Below are positions 17,751 through 27,769 of a DNA stretch of 64,000 nucleotides, in pieces (position 1 is the first letter of the stretch; each line of letters begins with the position of its first letter). Both the position numbers and the translations under genes were made by a program. The stretch is from positions 372,001 to 436,000 of the forward strand of contig CP071065.1 of assembly GCA_017164015.1 (NCBI GenBank), in the 5' to 3' direction. This DNA is from Nostoc sp. UHCC 0702. Lineage in GTDB: Bacteria; Cyanobacteriota; Cyanobacteriia; Cyanobacteriales; Nostocaceae. The notes under the pieces are model-generated. The model did no database searches. It saw only the letters and a list, made by a program, of their open reading frames with translations, and was not told the DNA's origin.

Positions 17751-20117
17751 CTAATTAATCATGATTTTTGCAGCTGTAATCATGGCTTGACCTAAAGATA
17801 AGTTGCCGTCATTTGCAGGGAGTAACCTGTGTGTAAATACATTAATTTTTAATGATTGTAAGCGGTTGGTTACTTGCTCTAATAAAATAGTATTTTGAAA
17901 TACTCCTCCTGTGAGGACAACCTGATTAATCAGATTTCCCTGACGAAGTAAATTAACCATTCCCACTATGGCATTGGCTAAACTTATATGAAATTTTGCA
18001 GCTATAATCGTTTTAGGAACCTGCTGCTGTAAGTCATTGAATAAAGCTTGCCACATCGGGGCTGGATCTATACAGTAAATATTATCTAATAAACCAAAAT
18101 TAAAATGATAATTTTTGGTTTCTTCATAATTATTTAAGTTGTTAATATCTACTAGAGATTCCATTTCAATAGCGGCTTGTCCTTCATAGCTACATTCTTC
18201 TGGACAAATGCCAATAGCCGCTGCTACTGCATCGAACAACCGCCCTACTGAGGAAGCTGGAGGCGAGTTAATGCTTTTTTCTATAAGTTGATTGATTAGT
18301 TTGAGTGGTTTTTGTTGCAAAATTTTTACAATTTCTAACTCAGCATATTGTTGTTGGCAAGTTTCCCAGAGGTTAGCGGCGAGTAATTGGGCGTAGGTGT
18401 TACGCCAAGGTTGAGAAATTGCTTGTTCACCACCAATCATTGCCACAGGTTTAAAGGTTGCTAGGCGCTGGAATTGGTAGTAATCTGCTAACAGAAATTC
18501 TCCACCCCAGATTGTACTGTCTTCACCATAACCTAATCCATCTAAAGCAATACCTAAAACTGGTGGTGAATCTAAAGGAATAGCATTTTCTGCCATACAA
18601 GCAGCAATATGGGCATGATGATGTTGAATGGAATACAGTTTAATTTTATTAGCTGATGCTAGTTCTTTACCAAGTTTACTTGGAAGATATTCTGGGTGTT
18701 TGTCGATGGCTATGGCTTCTGGTTGATGTTCAAATAAATTTAAGTATAAATTCAAGGTATCTTGATAAGCATTAAAAGCCGCAGCGTTTTCTAAATCTCC
18801 TAAATGTTGAGATAAAATTGCTTGATTTTCTCGCAATAGGCAAAAGGTATTTTTTAACTCGCTGCCCATTGCTAAAATCGGCGGTACATTCTCAAATCCT
18901 GGTGGTAAATTAATAGGCGCAGGTGCGTAGCCTCTAGCACGACGAATTGTTTGCACTTTATCGCCGACAACTCGGACAACAGAATCATCTACTCTATTGA
19001 CAATTTCCCGATTATGAAGAAGAAAATAATCAGCGATTTTGCCTAATTTATCCCGCGCTTCATTATTATCAATACATTGCGGTTCATCGGAAAGATTTCC
19101 ACTTGTTAAAACTATTGGGCGGTTCATCCGCTTGAGAATTAGATGATGTAAAGGCGTATAAGGTAGCATGAACCCAAGGGTATTTTGCCCTGGTGCTACT
19201 GAAGATGCTATTGAATATTGAGTGTTTAGCGAAGAGTAAACTGTTTTCTTTTGCAATAAAACAATAGGTGCAGCAGAACTTGTTAATAATTCTTTTTCTT
19301 TGGCGTTGATGTTACAGTATTCTTCAATTACTGATATATCCCGCGCCATTAAAGCAAAGGGTTTATGATAGCGCTTTTTACGCTGGCGTAGTTTTTGTAC
19401 TACTGTTTCCTGTGTTGCATCGCCAGCTAAATGAATACCACCTAAGCCCTTAATTGCTACAATTTCGCCTCTTTGCAATAAGGTACAAACTGCATCGACA
19501 TCATCCAGCATGGAAAACATGGACGCGGTGACAGGTTTACCGTCAGCACGTTCTAACCAAGCTTTGGGGCCGCAGACGTGGCAAGCTATAGGTTGGGCAT
19601 GAAAGCGACGGTTTTCAATATTGTGGTATTCTGTTGCACATTCAGCACACATGGCAAATGCAGACATACTGGTATTGCATCTGTCGTAGGGAATGGCAAG
19701 AATAATACTTAGACGCGGGCCACAATGAGTACAGTTGGTAAAAGGGTAGCGGTAAAAGCGGCTAAAGGGGTCAAAGATTTCTTGTTGACATTGGGGACAA
19801 GTGGCAGCATCAGGAGCAATTTCTGTTTTAATGGCATTACTAACACTACTAGAAATGACAAAATCATCAAATTTAAATTCACCTTTATAAGTAGTTCGCG
19901 TCAATTGTTGAATTTTGGCTAATGGTGGACATTCTTGTTGTAATTTAGTCACAAATTCTGTTAAAGCTTCTTCACTACCAGCTACCCGAATTAAAACACC
20001 TTCACCATCATTACAAACATCTCCCCGTAACCCATAGGCTTTAGCAAGACGATATACAGTAGGGCGAAAACCTACCCCCTGAACAGTACCAGAAACTCTA
20101 ATTTCTTCAATCGTCAT
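17751..20117 (-). CDS. hypF: Carbamoyltransferase HypF
   Basis: About 788 residues from ATG 20117 (a GTG two codons earlier is also open). HypF uses carbamoyl phosphate to carbamoylate the C-terminal Cys of HypE, the first step in CN ligand synthesis. Domains: N-terminal acylphosphatase (VSGTVQGVGFRPTVYRLA), zinc-finger pairs (CPQCQQEIF...CTHC and CAECATEYH...CHVC), a YrdC-like domain (RKKRYHKPFALMARD) and a C-terminal kinase-like domain (HHHAHIAACMAE, VVLTGGVFQN). Full length. It heads the classical hyp genes; the NHL gene precedes it by 56 bp. Confidence 0.96.
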   Translation of the reverse strand: MTIEEIRVSGTVQGVGFRPTVYRLAKAYGLRGDVCNDGEGVLIRVAGSEEALTEFVTKLQQECPPLAKIQQLTRTTYKGEFKFDDFVISSSVSNAIKTEIAPDAATCPQCQQEIFDPFSRFYRYPFTNCTHCGPRLSIILAIPYDRCNTSMSAFAMCAECATEYHNIENRRFHAQPIACHVCGPKAWLERADGKPVTASMFSMLDDVDAVCTLLQRGEIVAIKGLGGIHLAGDATQETVVQKLRQRKKRYHKPFALMARDISVIEEYCNINAKEKELLTSSAAPIVLLQKKTVYSSLNTQYSIASSVAPGQNTLGFMLPYTPLHHLILKRMNRPIVLTSGNLSDEPQCIDNNEARDKLGKIADYFLLHNREIVNRVDDSVVRVVGDKVQTIRRARGYAPAPINLPPGFENVPPILAMGSELKNTFCLLRENQAILSQHLGDLENAAAFNAYQDTLNLYLNLFEHQPEAIAIDKHPEYLPSKLGKELASANKIKLYSIQHHHAHIAACMAENAIPLDSPPVLGIALDGLGYGEDSTIWGGEFLLADYYQFQRLATFKPVAMIGGEQAISQPWRNTYAQLLAANLWETCQQQYAELEIVKILQQKPLKLINQLIEKSINSPPASSVGRLFDAVAAAIGICPEECSYEGQAAIEMESLVDINNLNNYEETKNYHFNFGLLDNIYCIDPAPMWQALFNDLQQQVPKTIIAAKFHISLANAIVGMVNLLRQGNLINQVVLTGGVFQNTILLEQVTNRLQSLKINVFTHRLLPANDGNLSLGQAMITAAKIMIN

Positions 20118-20173
20118 AAGCACTTAGGCTACTACTTTTATTTCCTTTGTGTCTTCGTGACTCTGTGGTTAAT

Positions 20174-21388
20174 TTATTCATTAAACCCCCACAACAAAAC
20201 TCGGTTATTTCCAGAATCAGCTATTACCGCAGTACCACCACATATTTTTATTCCATAACACCAATTTAGACTATCTCGCTTTGGCAATCCAAAATTACGG
20301 TTTTCGCCCTTACTGTGGAAATTTAATTGTCCAGCGATCGCATCCGCAACCGCACCCTGTAATGATAATATTGATGCTGGCTTTCTCCATCCTAGCAAGC
20401 GAGAATTAGCAGTATCTGCAACAACCAGCCAATCACCTGCAACCCCAACACCATAAGGCATACTTAAACTACTGGCGTTAGGAAAATAAACCCCTTGATT
20501 CATTTCCACAAAATCAAAACTTTTTTGTCCTAACACCACCGCACAAGGGGCATTATTTTCTGTTGGCATTCCTTGCCAAATCATCACACGATGATTACCT
20601 GCATCAGCGATAACTAAATTGTCTCCCCAAAAGGTAATATCGTGACACCATCGCATACTCGCCGCAGTGGCAGAACCTCCGCCGTTTTCATTACGAAATA
20701 TCATATCTGGTTGTCCCAGAACTAAATCAGCGCTTTGACCATTTTCTGTTGGTATTTGATGCCAAATTAATACTCTGCGATTGCCTGTATCAGCAACAAA
20801 TAGCCGCCCTTGATGATAGAAAACACCATAGGGCCAGTGCATTGTATTGGCAGATGCTGCTTGATTTCCTCGGTTTGGTTCATTATCACTAAAATTAGCT
20901 TGTCCTAATACTAAATCGGCTGGAACATTGCTATCTTCTGGTAAATTTTTCCAAATTAGAATCCTATGATTCCAAGCATCCGCTACTGCTAATCCTTCTT
21001 TACAAGCACAAATTCCAGTAGGTACATTGAGAGTTGCCCTTCCCAATTTACCTTTAGCATTTTGTCCTTCATGGTAAAAGTCTGGTTGTCCAATTACCCA
21101 ATCAGCGCTTTGACTATCTTTAGTAGGACAATTACGCCATCCTAATAAACGATGATGCCCTGTATCTGATACCCACAATGAGCCATTTTTTAATAAACAA
21201 GCGCCACGCGGCCCAAACATTGTTGTGGGACTGGGTGCTATGGGTATCACTAATTTTTGTGGTTCTAAAATATTGCCTAAAATTACCTCTGCACCTTGAG
21301 GTGATAAAGGTAATTTTTGTGGTGTGGAAGTAATCACAATAAGATATACATAAACCGCAGATGGACGCTGATAATCATTTAAAATCAT
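20174..21388 (-). CDS. NHL-repeat (beta-propeller) protein of the extended hyp operon
   Basis: 404 residues composed of repeated units with the pattern V(A/S)D(T/A)xNHR(V/L)L(I/L)W, e.g. VSDTGHHRLLGW, VADAWNHRILIW, VADTGNRRVLIW, IADAGNHRVMIW, IADSGNNRVLLW, which fold into a six-bladed propeller used for protein contacts. No signal peptide is evident, so it is probably cytoplasmic. It matches by order the gene between the NifU-like gene and hypF in Nostoc PCC 7120 (recalled). A scaffold role in HupS or Fe-S assembly is plausible but unproven. The first ~20 codons may be extra. Confidence 0.8.
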   Translation of the reverse strand: MILNDYQRPSAVYVYLIVITSTPQKLPLSPQGAEVILGNILEPQKLVIPIAPSPTTMFGPRGACLLKNGSLWVSDTGHHRLLGWRNCPTKDSQSADWVIGQPDFYHEGQNAKGKLGRATLNVPTGICACKEGLAVADAWNHRILIWKNLPEDSNVPADLVLGQANFSDNEPNRGNQAASANTMHWPYGVFYHQGRLFVADTGNRRVLIWHQIPTENGQSADLVLGQPDMIFRNENGGGSATAASMRWCHDITFWGDNLVIADAGNHRVMIWQGMPTENNAPCAVVLGQKSFDFVEMNQGVYFPNASSLSMPYGVGVAGDWLVVADTANSRLLGWRKPASILSLQGAVADAIAGQLNFHSKGENRNFGLPKRDSLNWCYGIKICGGTAVIADSGNNRVLLWGFNE

Positions 21389-21468
21389 CAGCGTAGGATA
21401 ACGTGTATCAACGATTGCAATTTGAGATTATAGCATTTCTCAGTAAGCGTCAAGTATATCTAATAACC

Positions 21469-22293
21469 TCACCCCCAACCCCTCTCCTTACCAAGGAGAG
21501 GGGAGATAAAGTGTAAAGGAACATCAGCAGCAGTTAAGCATTCACCAGTTTGTAAATTGAACTGAAATCCGTGGGAAGGACAGGTGAGAATACCATTTTC
21601 AATCTTACCTGTATCTAAAGGTGATGCTAGGTGAGTACAAGCATTACGATAACAGGTAATCGTAACACCTTGACGATATAAAATGAGTGAATGACCAGCA
21701 ACTTTCTTTGCCAATACTCCAAAATCCGCAATTTGTTCAATATTTGTCACCTTTACCCAAGTAGAAGTTACCTTTGATGAAAATGGACTGATTAAACCAG
21801 AATTGGCATTGTTAACAACAGAGGTATCATTAACAGCAATTACTTTGGTAACTTCAGGACAATGCTTTTTAATTGCCTGTTCTACTCCTTGAGATAAAGT
21901 TAAAGTAGAAGCCGGACAACTACTGCAAGTTCCTATTAACTTGACTTCTACTGTATCTGGTGGTTTAAAAGCTACCAGTTCTATATCCCCGTTATGACTT
22001 TTTAAGCCTGGGCGAACTTCCTCAAGGGCTATCTGAATACGTTCTAAAATCGGTGGTTTGACTAGTTCATGATATAGTAGCACTGCATACACTACTTCAT
22101 CAGTCACAGCAAGACGCAAAGCTGACATTGATTCTTGTTTGAGACTTTTAATCAAACGTGTCAAAGCTTCTTTATGTAAAGCTTCAATAGCGCTTTTTAG
22201 ACCTACTGCTACGCACCTTTGGCTTTCATCCCACTCGGATATAATTGCTTCAAAGCGGTTAATTTCTTGAATGAATTCTTCTAGGTTGGTCAT
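21469..22293 (-). CDS. NifU C-terminal domain plus Rieske-type ferredoxin fusion
   Basis: 274 residues. Residues ~1-85 are helical with no motif; ~85-165 form a NifU C-terminal scaffold (ALEEVRPGLKSHNGDIELVAF...GTCSSCPASTLTL, CxxC for Fe-S transfer); ~185-265 form a Rieske [2Fe-2S] domain (CYRNACTHLASPLD...CPSHGFQFNLQTGEC). This architecture suggests Fe-S cluster delivery, perhaps to HupS, which needs three clusters. It is in the hyp operon upstream of the NHL gene. The last residues (SPLLGKERGWG) are encoded by a palindromic repeat, see 21475-21503. Confidence 0.85.
   Translation of the reverse strand: MTNLEEFIQEINRFEAIISEWDESQRCVAVGLKSAIEALHKEALTRLIKSLKQESMSALRLAVTDEVVYAVLLYHELVKPPILERIQIALEEVRPGLKSHNGDIELVAFKPPDTVEVKLIGTCSSCPASTLTLSQGVEQAIKKHCPEVTKVIAVNDTSVVNNANSGLISPFSSKVTSTWVKVTNIEQIADFGVLAKKVAGHSLILYRQGVTITCYRNACTHLASPLDTGKIENGILTCPSHGFQFNLQTGECLTAADVPLHFISPLLGKERGWG
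21475..21503. repeat. Palindrome overlapping a gene 3' end
   Basis: CCCCTCTCCTT, loop ACC, AAGGAGAGGGG forms a near-perfect stem covering the final codons and the stop region of the NifU/Rieske gene. The encoded tail LLGKERGWG is repeat-derived rather than a family feature. Similar CCCC-rich hairpins are common in Nostoc genomes; another lies at 51181-51204. Confidence 0.75.
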
Positions 22294-22408
22294 TGGTCAG
22301 TGGTCAGTGGTCATTGGTCAGTGGTCGGTGGTCAGTGGTCGATGGTCAGTGAGTGAATGAAATATATAGCTGGGGACTGGGGACTGGGGACTGGGGACTG
22401 GGGACTGG
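22294..22408. repeat. Heptamer arrays (TGGTCAG and GGGGACT)
   Basis: Variants of TGGTCAG/TGGTCAT repeat from the NifU/Rieske gene start to about 22345, then five copies of GGGGACT at 22374-22408. They occupy the gap between the membrane-protein genes and the NifU/Rieske gene in the hyp operon, so any transcript would carry both arrays. Farther on, CAACTAACAACTGACAACT repeats continue to 22512. Confidence 0.85.
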
Positions 22409-22516
22409 GTGAAAAGCCTTTTTGTGTCTAGGTTTTATCATCTGTTGATGTCCTAACCACCTTGGCTATTGCTATAACAACTAACAACTAACAACTGACA
22501 ACTAACAACTGACACT

Positions 22517-22741
22517 TCATTTCATTTTGAAATCCTTGAGGAGAAATGGCATCATGATGCCAGTCGCTAAGCTAGACAATGTTATTGGTAAACAAAAGGG
22601 AATATCAGCTTGGGCCAGCAATACCAATATGAGAAAACCAATGCTAGTAGCAATTGTGGTTTGCTTAATAAAATATATGGGGTCGCGTAGTAGCTTTCCT
22701 TGAAAAAATAATTTGGCAGAAAACCACCCAATTTCTAACAT
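22517..22741 (-). CDS. Small membrane protein of extended hyp operon, 74 aa
   Basis: Starts MLEIGWFSAKLFFQGKLLRD at ATG 22741, with a strong GGAGG ribosome site 5 bp upstream, which decides this start over the longer frame to 22930. Two hydrophobic segments (IATSIGFLILVLLAQ and LPITLSSLATGIMMPFLL) predict two membrane spans; the tail is FKMK. No known domain. It lies 8 bp behind the 88-aa membrane gene and matches by order one of the two short genes heading the extended hyp operon in PCC 7120 (recalled). Confidence 0.8.
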   Translation of the reverse strand: MLEIGWFSAKLFFQGKLLRDPIYFIKQTTIATSIGFLILVLLAQADIPFCLPITLSSLATGIMMPFLLKDFKMK

Positions 22742-22749
22742 GTCGCCTC

Positions 22750-23016
22750 CTAATAATTTGTTAACCAAGCCAGTACAATCAACCCTAAGATGATGGCGGG
22801 AATTGCACCCGCAGGAGCAAATAATGCACCAAGCATTGCTGAAAAAGAATAACCTATATCTTTTCCAGCTAATATTATTCCGCCAATAGCACCGCCAATC
22901 ATAGATACAACTGTCGCCAGGACTAACCACAATAATCCTGTTGCTAGGTTCAAGTCACCAGCTGCCATATTTGTGAAAAAATCAGTCACGCTAGGATTAA
23001 TCAAAATATCTTTCAT
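22750..23016 (-). CDS. Small membrane protein of extended hyp operon, 88 aa
   Basis: MKDILINPSVTDFFTNMAAG is followed by two glycine/alanine-rich hydrophobic segments (LWLVLATVVSMIGGAIGGIILA and MLGALFAPAGAIPAIILGLIVLAWL). A GxxxG-like pattern in the first could mediate helix packing. It is not a recognised family. It is co-directional with, and 8 bp ahead of, the 74-aa membrane gene. Its function is unknown; a membrane anchor for the hydrogenase or its maturation machinery is one guess. Confidence 0.8.
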   Translation of the reverse strand: MKDILINPSVTDFFTNMAAGDLNLATGLLWLVLATVVSMIGGAIGGIILAGKDIGYSFSAMLGALFAPAGAIPAIILGLIVLAWLTNY

Positions 23017-23017
23017 G

Positions 23018-23066
23018 TTGGGAGTTGGGAATTGAAAGTTAGGAGTTAGGAGTTAGGAGTTAGGAG
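23018..23066. repeat. Heptamer array (GTTAGGA)
   Basis: About five copies of GTTAGGA/GTTGGGA directly upstream of the 88-aa membrane gene start, inside the presumed hyp transcript between it and the TPR gene. Short STRR-type array. Confidence 0.8.
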
Positions 23067-23093
23067 TTTTTTTGATACTTGAAAGACTATCAT

Positions 23094-24071
23094 TTATGAC
23101 TGATGGTTATTGATTTCTAGTTCCAATTCTTGCAATGCTTGAGTGACTACTTCTGCTTGATTTATCTGTTGATGTTGTACAAAGATTTCTCTAGCTTGTT
23201 GATAGTAAGTACGCGCTTTTAATAAATTGTGTTGATTACCTGTTTCTGGCTTTTCTAGGTCGTCGGGTAAGTTGAATAAGGCGTTGGCTTTGTTAGAAAT
23301 TGTGTTAGCGTACTCTAGAGGTGTGTCTTTGGGATTACGCACTTTTAGGGCTTCGTCATAAGCTGCGATCGCCCGCAAATTGTTCTCTACAGGATGGGAA
23401 CTTACTAAATATTGCAAAGCGTTCCCTAAGTTGTTTTGCAACATGGCATATTCTCTAGGATGATCAATCAAATTAATATGCTTCAGTGCTACTTCAAATG
23501 ACTGTACTGCTAACCCCTGACGCAAGTATTCTGTATGTGATGCCATCGGCATGGAAAGGTAAGCGATCGCAATATTGTTATATAAAATCGCGTATTCCTG
23601 GGGAAAGTCCTGCCAGGTAAACACCCGCAACGCTTCATGATAAGCTTGAATACTGTCTGTCATCCGTGCCAAATTAAATGGCACAAGCGACTGTAACACC
23701 AGCCCCAAGTTCATCTGTGCCTCTGCCACTTCTTCAGGAGAGGCTAATTGTTGTAAAATCGGCAATGCCTCTTCATAACTTGCTTTGGCTTGCAGTAGTA
23801 GTTCAGTCCCCCCATCAGGAATTGCCTGTAACGTCCCTGCCATTCCTGCTTTGGCCCTGGCTTTCAGTAGGGGATACTCCTCACCAGACATTTCATACGC
23901 CCGGTAATATAGCCCGACTGCATTTCGCAAGTCTTGGGCTGTTTTAGGCTTTTTTTGAAAGCCTTGTGCCATCTCGATCAGCATTTGGATTTTTTCTTCT
24001 GGCGTTGCTGATTCGGATGCCATAGCGGCGATCGCAGCCTTCAGTGCTGAATCTGTAATGCTAGGGGTCAT
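23094..24071 (-). CDS. TPR-repeat protein, first gene of extended hyp operon
   Basis: About 325 residues from ATG 24071 (MTPSITDSALKAAIAAMASE); the frame extends to 24134 without a better site. Helical repeats with TPR-like A/L-rich pairs (VEEAQMNLGLVLQSL-type segments, YAILYNNIAIAYLSM, YAMLQNNLGNALQYL, YANTISNKANALFNL) occupy residues 100-300 and suggest a protein-binding superhelix. No enzyme motif. It precedes the two small membrane genes and may be transcribed with them; a 78-bp repeat-rich gap separates them. Confidence 0.75.
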   Translation of the reverse strand: MTPSITDSALKAAIAAMASESATPEEKIQMLIEMAQGFQKKPKTAQDLRNAVGLYYRAYEMSGEEYPLLKARAKAGMAGTLQAIPDGGTELLLQAKASYEEALPILQQLASPEEVAEAQMNLGLVLQSLVPFNLARMTDSIQAYHEALRVFTWQDFPQEYAILYNNIAIAYLSMPMASHTEYLRQGLAVQSFEVALKHINLIDHPREYAMLQNNLGNALQYLVSSHPVENNLRAIAAYDEALKVRNPKDTPLEYANTISNKANALFNLPDDLEKPETGNQHNLLKARTYYQQAREIFVQHQQINQAEVVTQALQELELEINNHQS

Positions 24072-24650
24072 AATTACTGTAACTCTAGCTGTTGGAGAAT
24101 TAAGTCTGTCAACGCCCACAAGAATTAGAGACACGCGATCGCGTCTTCATCAAGGGCTATACAAATTTACGCAGGCTTTGAGTCCCCTAGTGGAATTCCC
24201 CTTATTAATCTCAGACTAGGGACTAGCAACTAAAGATTAGGCATTAGCAGAAGACTTTACCCAATGCCCAATCAGCAAATCAATTTTCTTACTATAAAAC
24301 AATCTATTTCCAAAATTCTAGAGGGTAATTGCCAATGTTAATGTCATTTTTAAATACTTAATATTTTTTTTACAAATACAAATGTTCTTTCTTAAATCAC
24401 AGCAAAAGGTAGGAAAAGTAAGAAAGGTGGGAAAGGTAGGATGTTTTATTTATACATAAAAAAATAACAATTTGATGTTAATATCAATGTATAAAGTTCA
24501 GGCGAACAAATTTATGAAAAAACAAAAAAAAAATTATGTAATAGCAAGCCCTAGGAAAGCAAGAGGAACTGGACGAAGCAGAATTGGCAGCAGTAATGTG
24601 GGGATTGATACGGTAACTGTTGGCTGCAATTAGGGAAATTATACTACTTC

Positions 24651-24741
24651 ATAACTTACGCAAAAAGCGCTCTTAAGCTTAATTTATCGAAGCGCCAAGG
24701 TGCTAATAACGCCAATAATTGGTAGAGTATGCGTAAGTCAT
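24651..24741. repeat. MITE-like element with ACTTACGCA inverted ends
   Basis: ATAACTTACGCA at 24651-24662 and TGCGTAAGTCAT at 24730-24741 are inverted with one mismatch, enclosing 67 bp with an AAGCGC/GCGCCA stem. The ends resemble the CAGGACTTACGCAACTG ends of the IS701-like element at 9772, so this may be a non-autonomous relative. It lies in the long non-coding region ahead of hupS. Confidence 0.6.
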
Positions 24742-25648
24742 ATACTTGATAAATTTTGAGCATTATGATAATATTTCACAAAGTCAAAAAACGCGATACA
24801 GATGATTTACTTAGAAAAATTTTGACTATGTGAGCATTTAGTTTTGGCTAGGTTCAGTTTATAAGCCATGTATACCTGACTTCTTAAAGAAGTTGGGTAT
24901 TTTATTATTAATACAGCAGATTTCATCTGAGTGATACCAAGTTCGGCTAATTACTTACGATATAGTCGGTTTGCTTGGTAATAGGTAATGGGTAATGGGT
25001 AATAGGTAATACTCAAAACCAATTACCAATTACCAATACTTCGGCTTACCTCGACTTCGCTACTTCGACTGCGCCCTTCGGCTACGCGGCAATTGAGCGA
25101 AGTCGAAATTCAGGACAAGCTCAGCACAAGTCGGCACAAGTGCGAGAGTACAAGTTCCCAATTCCCAATTACCGACCTCCACAGATATCATAAGTGTTTA
25201 AACGGACATGATATGAGGTATAAAAGGGCGGGCAGGATGCCCAACGCCACATGCAAAGGCTGTCGGCATAGCGCGCTCTTCGCAGTGGCTCCCCCACAAG
25301 ATTTATCATATTTAAGATGTGTACTTCATTTACTTGCAAACTGCTGTAAATTGATTGTGCAAATTAAATTTGTTTCAGCTTACTGGAATTTCAAGTATTT
25401 TTCCTCTCACAGTAATATGATTATTTTTCATCCGGTTCAGATATTTACTCAGAAATTGTTATAAATGCTACAATTAAATAATTATTTAATTGCGCGCAAA
25501 TTTGTTCAAAGATTAATTTTTATTTAATTAAATATAAATAATTAAATAAATAGCTTATCTTGAAAAATAAATACTCATAAACAGGTGAAACTCTACAAGC
25601 TTTATCACCTAGATTATGCATGGTAAACAATAGAAAAATGTGTAGCTA
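24742..25648. other. hupS upstream region, non-coding
   Basis: No convincing gene lies between the hyp operon start and hupS. Present are GGTAATG heptamers near 24980, a GC-rich dispersed repeat (CGACTTCGCTACTTCGACTG ... GCGAAGTCGAA) at 25045-25115, and an AT-rich stretch from 25440 containing a perfect palindrome (see 25472). The hupSL promoter must lie here. I found no exact GTA-N8-TAC NtcA site near the gene; CTTCATTTAC after GTA at 25320 has only seven-base spacing. Confidence 0.5.
25472..25491. promoter_or_regulatory. Perfect 20-bp palindrome upstream of hupS
   Basis: AATTAAATAATTATTTAATT is an uninterrupted perfect palindrome 157 bp before the hupS ATG, in an AT-rich region. It could be a dimeric regulator site or an extruding hairpin. 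It has no T-run, and no known cyanobacterial regulator consensus is matched by eye. Confidence 0.45.
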
Positions 25649-26611
<963 letters not shown>

Positions 26612-26780
26612 TCAAAAGTCAAGAGTCAAGAGTCAAGAGTCCAAAGTCAAAAGTCAAGAGTCCAAAGTTTTTAACTATTGACCATTGACCATTGACCATT
26701 GACCATTGACCATTGACCATTGAACATTGACCATTGACCATTGACCATTGACCATTGACCATTGACCATTGACTATGGAC
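26612..26780. repeat. hupS-hupL intergenic heptamer array and hairpin
   Basis: GTCAAGA/GTCAAAA heptads at 26613-26668 are followed by about 13 copies of TTGACCA from 26678. The two halves are partly complementary (TTGACTTTTGAC against GTCAAAAGTCAA type), so the transcript can fold into a long hairpin. Repeat-driven hupS-hupL hairpins have been noted in other Nostoc strains (recalled), with suggested effects on mRNA stability or the subunit ratio. Confidence 0.85.
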
Positions 26781-26789
26781 AAATGACAA

Positions 26790-27300
26790 ATGACAATTCA
26801 AACATTAGATATATCGCCCGTTGGTAGAGTCGAAGGCGATTTAGATGTCCGTGTGGAAATTGCAGATGGACAAGTCGTTAACGCTTGGACACACGCTGAA
26901 CTGTTTCGCGGTTTTGAAGTAATTTTACGCGGCAAAGACCCCCAAGCCGGGTTAATTGTCACACCTCGCATTTGCGGAATTTGCGGCGGTTCTCACCTAA
27001 CTTGTGCATCGTGGGCATTAGATACAGCTTGGGGAACAGAAGTTCCACGCAATGCAATTTTAGCGAGAAATTTAGGTCAAATTGTCGAAACAATTCAAAG
27101 TATACCTCGCTATTTTTATGGTCTATTTGCCATTGATTTAACTAATAAAAATTACCGCAGTAGTCGCTTTTACGACGAAGCTGTGAGACGCTTTGCTGCT
27201 TTCACAGGGAAATCTTACGAATTGGGCATCACAATTTCCGCCAAACCTGTAGAAATTTATGCTTTATTAGGCGGACAATGGCCCCACAGCAGTTATATGG
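26790..27300 (+). CDS. hupL: hupL 5' part (interrupted by excision element)
   Basis: The first 170 codons of the large subunit, starting MTIQTLDISPVGRVEGDLDV. The N-terminal NiFe ligands lie in TPRICGICGGSHL (RxCGxC). The native frame runs to GGQWPHSSYM at the 16-bp repeat 27285-27300; beyond it the frame reads element sequence and stops at 27471-27473. Joining to 32049 restores ...SSYM-VPGGVMCAPTLTD in frame, giving a full-length HupL of about 530 residues. In vegetative cells no functional HupL can be made. Confidence 0.96.
27285..27300. other. Left recombination site of hupL element
   Basis: CACAGCAGTTATATGG, the upstream attachment site for XisC, lying in the hupL codons for H-S-S-Y-M. 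Confidence 0.95.
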
Positions 27301-27769
27301 CGATAAATTGGGGAATTGCTTATATAGTCAGGATTTGTAAGTATAGGTGCAATGAATTCCCTGGCTTTTCCTTAAATCAGGCAGTTCTGAGGTGGCATCT
27401 AGCAGCAAATCTATTTATTTTTCTCTACTCAAAGTTATTTGCTTTTCTCAAGCATTACCTAATTTTTCCTTAAACCGATATTAGCGATGTCTAGCGACAA
27501 GCCGCTCCGCGTCTACGCAGTTAAGGAAGTCCAAAGCAAGTAGTTAAGTATAATTATTTTCTTGCCATTAAAATATAAAATCGGTTTTTTCTCAATATAA
27601 ATACGTAAACAATAATATTAAACTTTAAATAATGACATGCTAATTTGTGTATATTAAGTATTGATTTGTTTGTTGGCTGGATTCACCACTATATTTTCTT
27701 TGATGATCAACGCCATCTCCAACCCCAAAATCGCCTAAACTCAAAGTGTCCGCCAACTAGCAAAATCCT
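27301..27769. other. Left non-coding arm of hupL element
   Basis: About 470 bp with no gene. It contains a dispersed repeat fragment (GTCTAGCGACAAGCCGCTCCG near 27490) and an AT-rich zone at 27545-27640. The promoter of the ATPase-nuclease gene is probably here. Confidence 0.5.

Noticed and set aside
22742..22930. Longer start for the 74-aa membrane protein
   Set aside because: Overlaps the 88-aa gene out of frame; the GGAGG-preceded ATG at 22741 is better.
25318..25335. NtcA box upstream of hupS
   Set aside because: GTA and TAC flank only seven bases, not eight, and no matching -10 box is at the right distance.
25093..25464. 123-aa ORF ahead of hupS with several Cys and His (HKCLNGHDMRYKR)
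   Set aside because: Starts in a dispersed GC-rich repeat, lacks a ribosome site, and its second half is AT-rich low-quality sequence. A zinc-ribbon-like segment is intriguing but not enough.
26619..26801. 60-aa ORF opposite the hupS-hupL gap
   Set aside because: Composed only of SMVNGQW repeats from the heptamer array.
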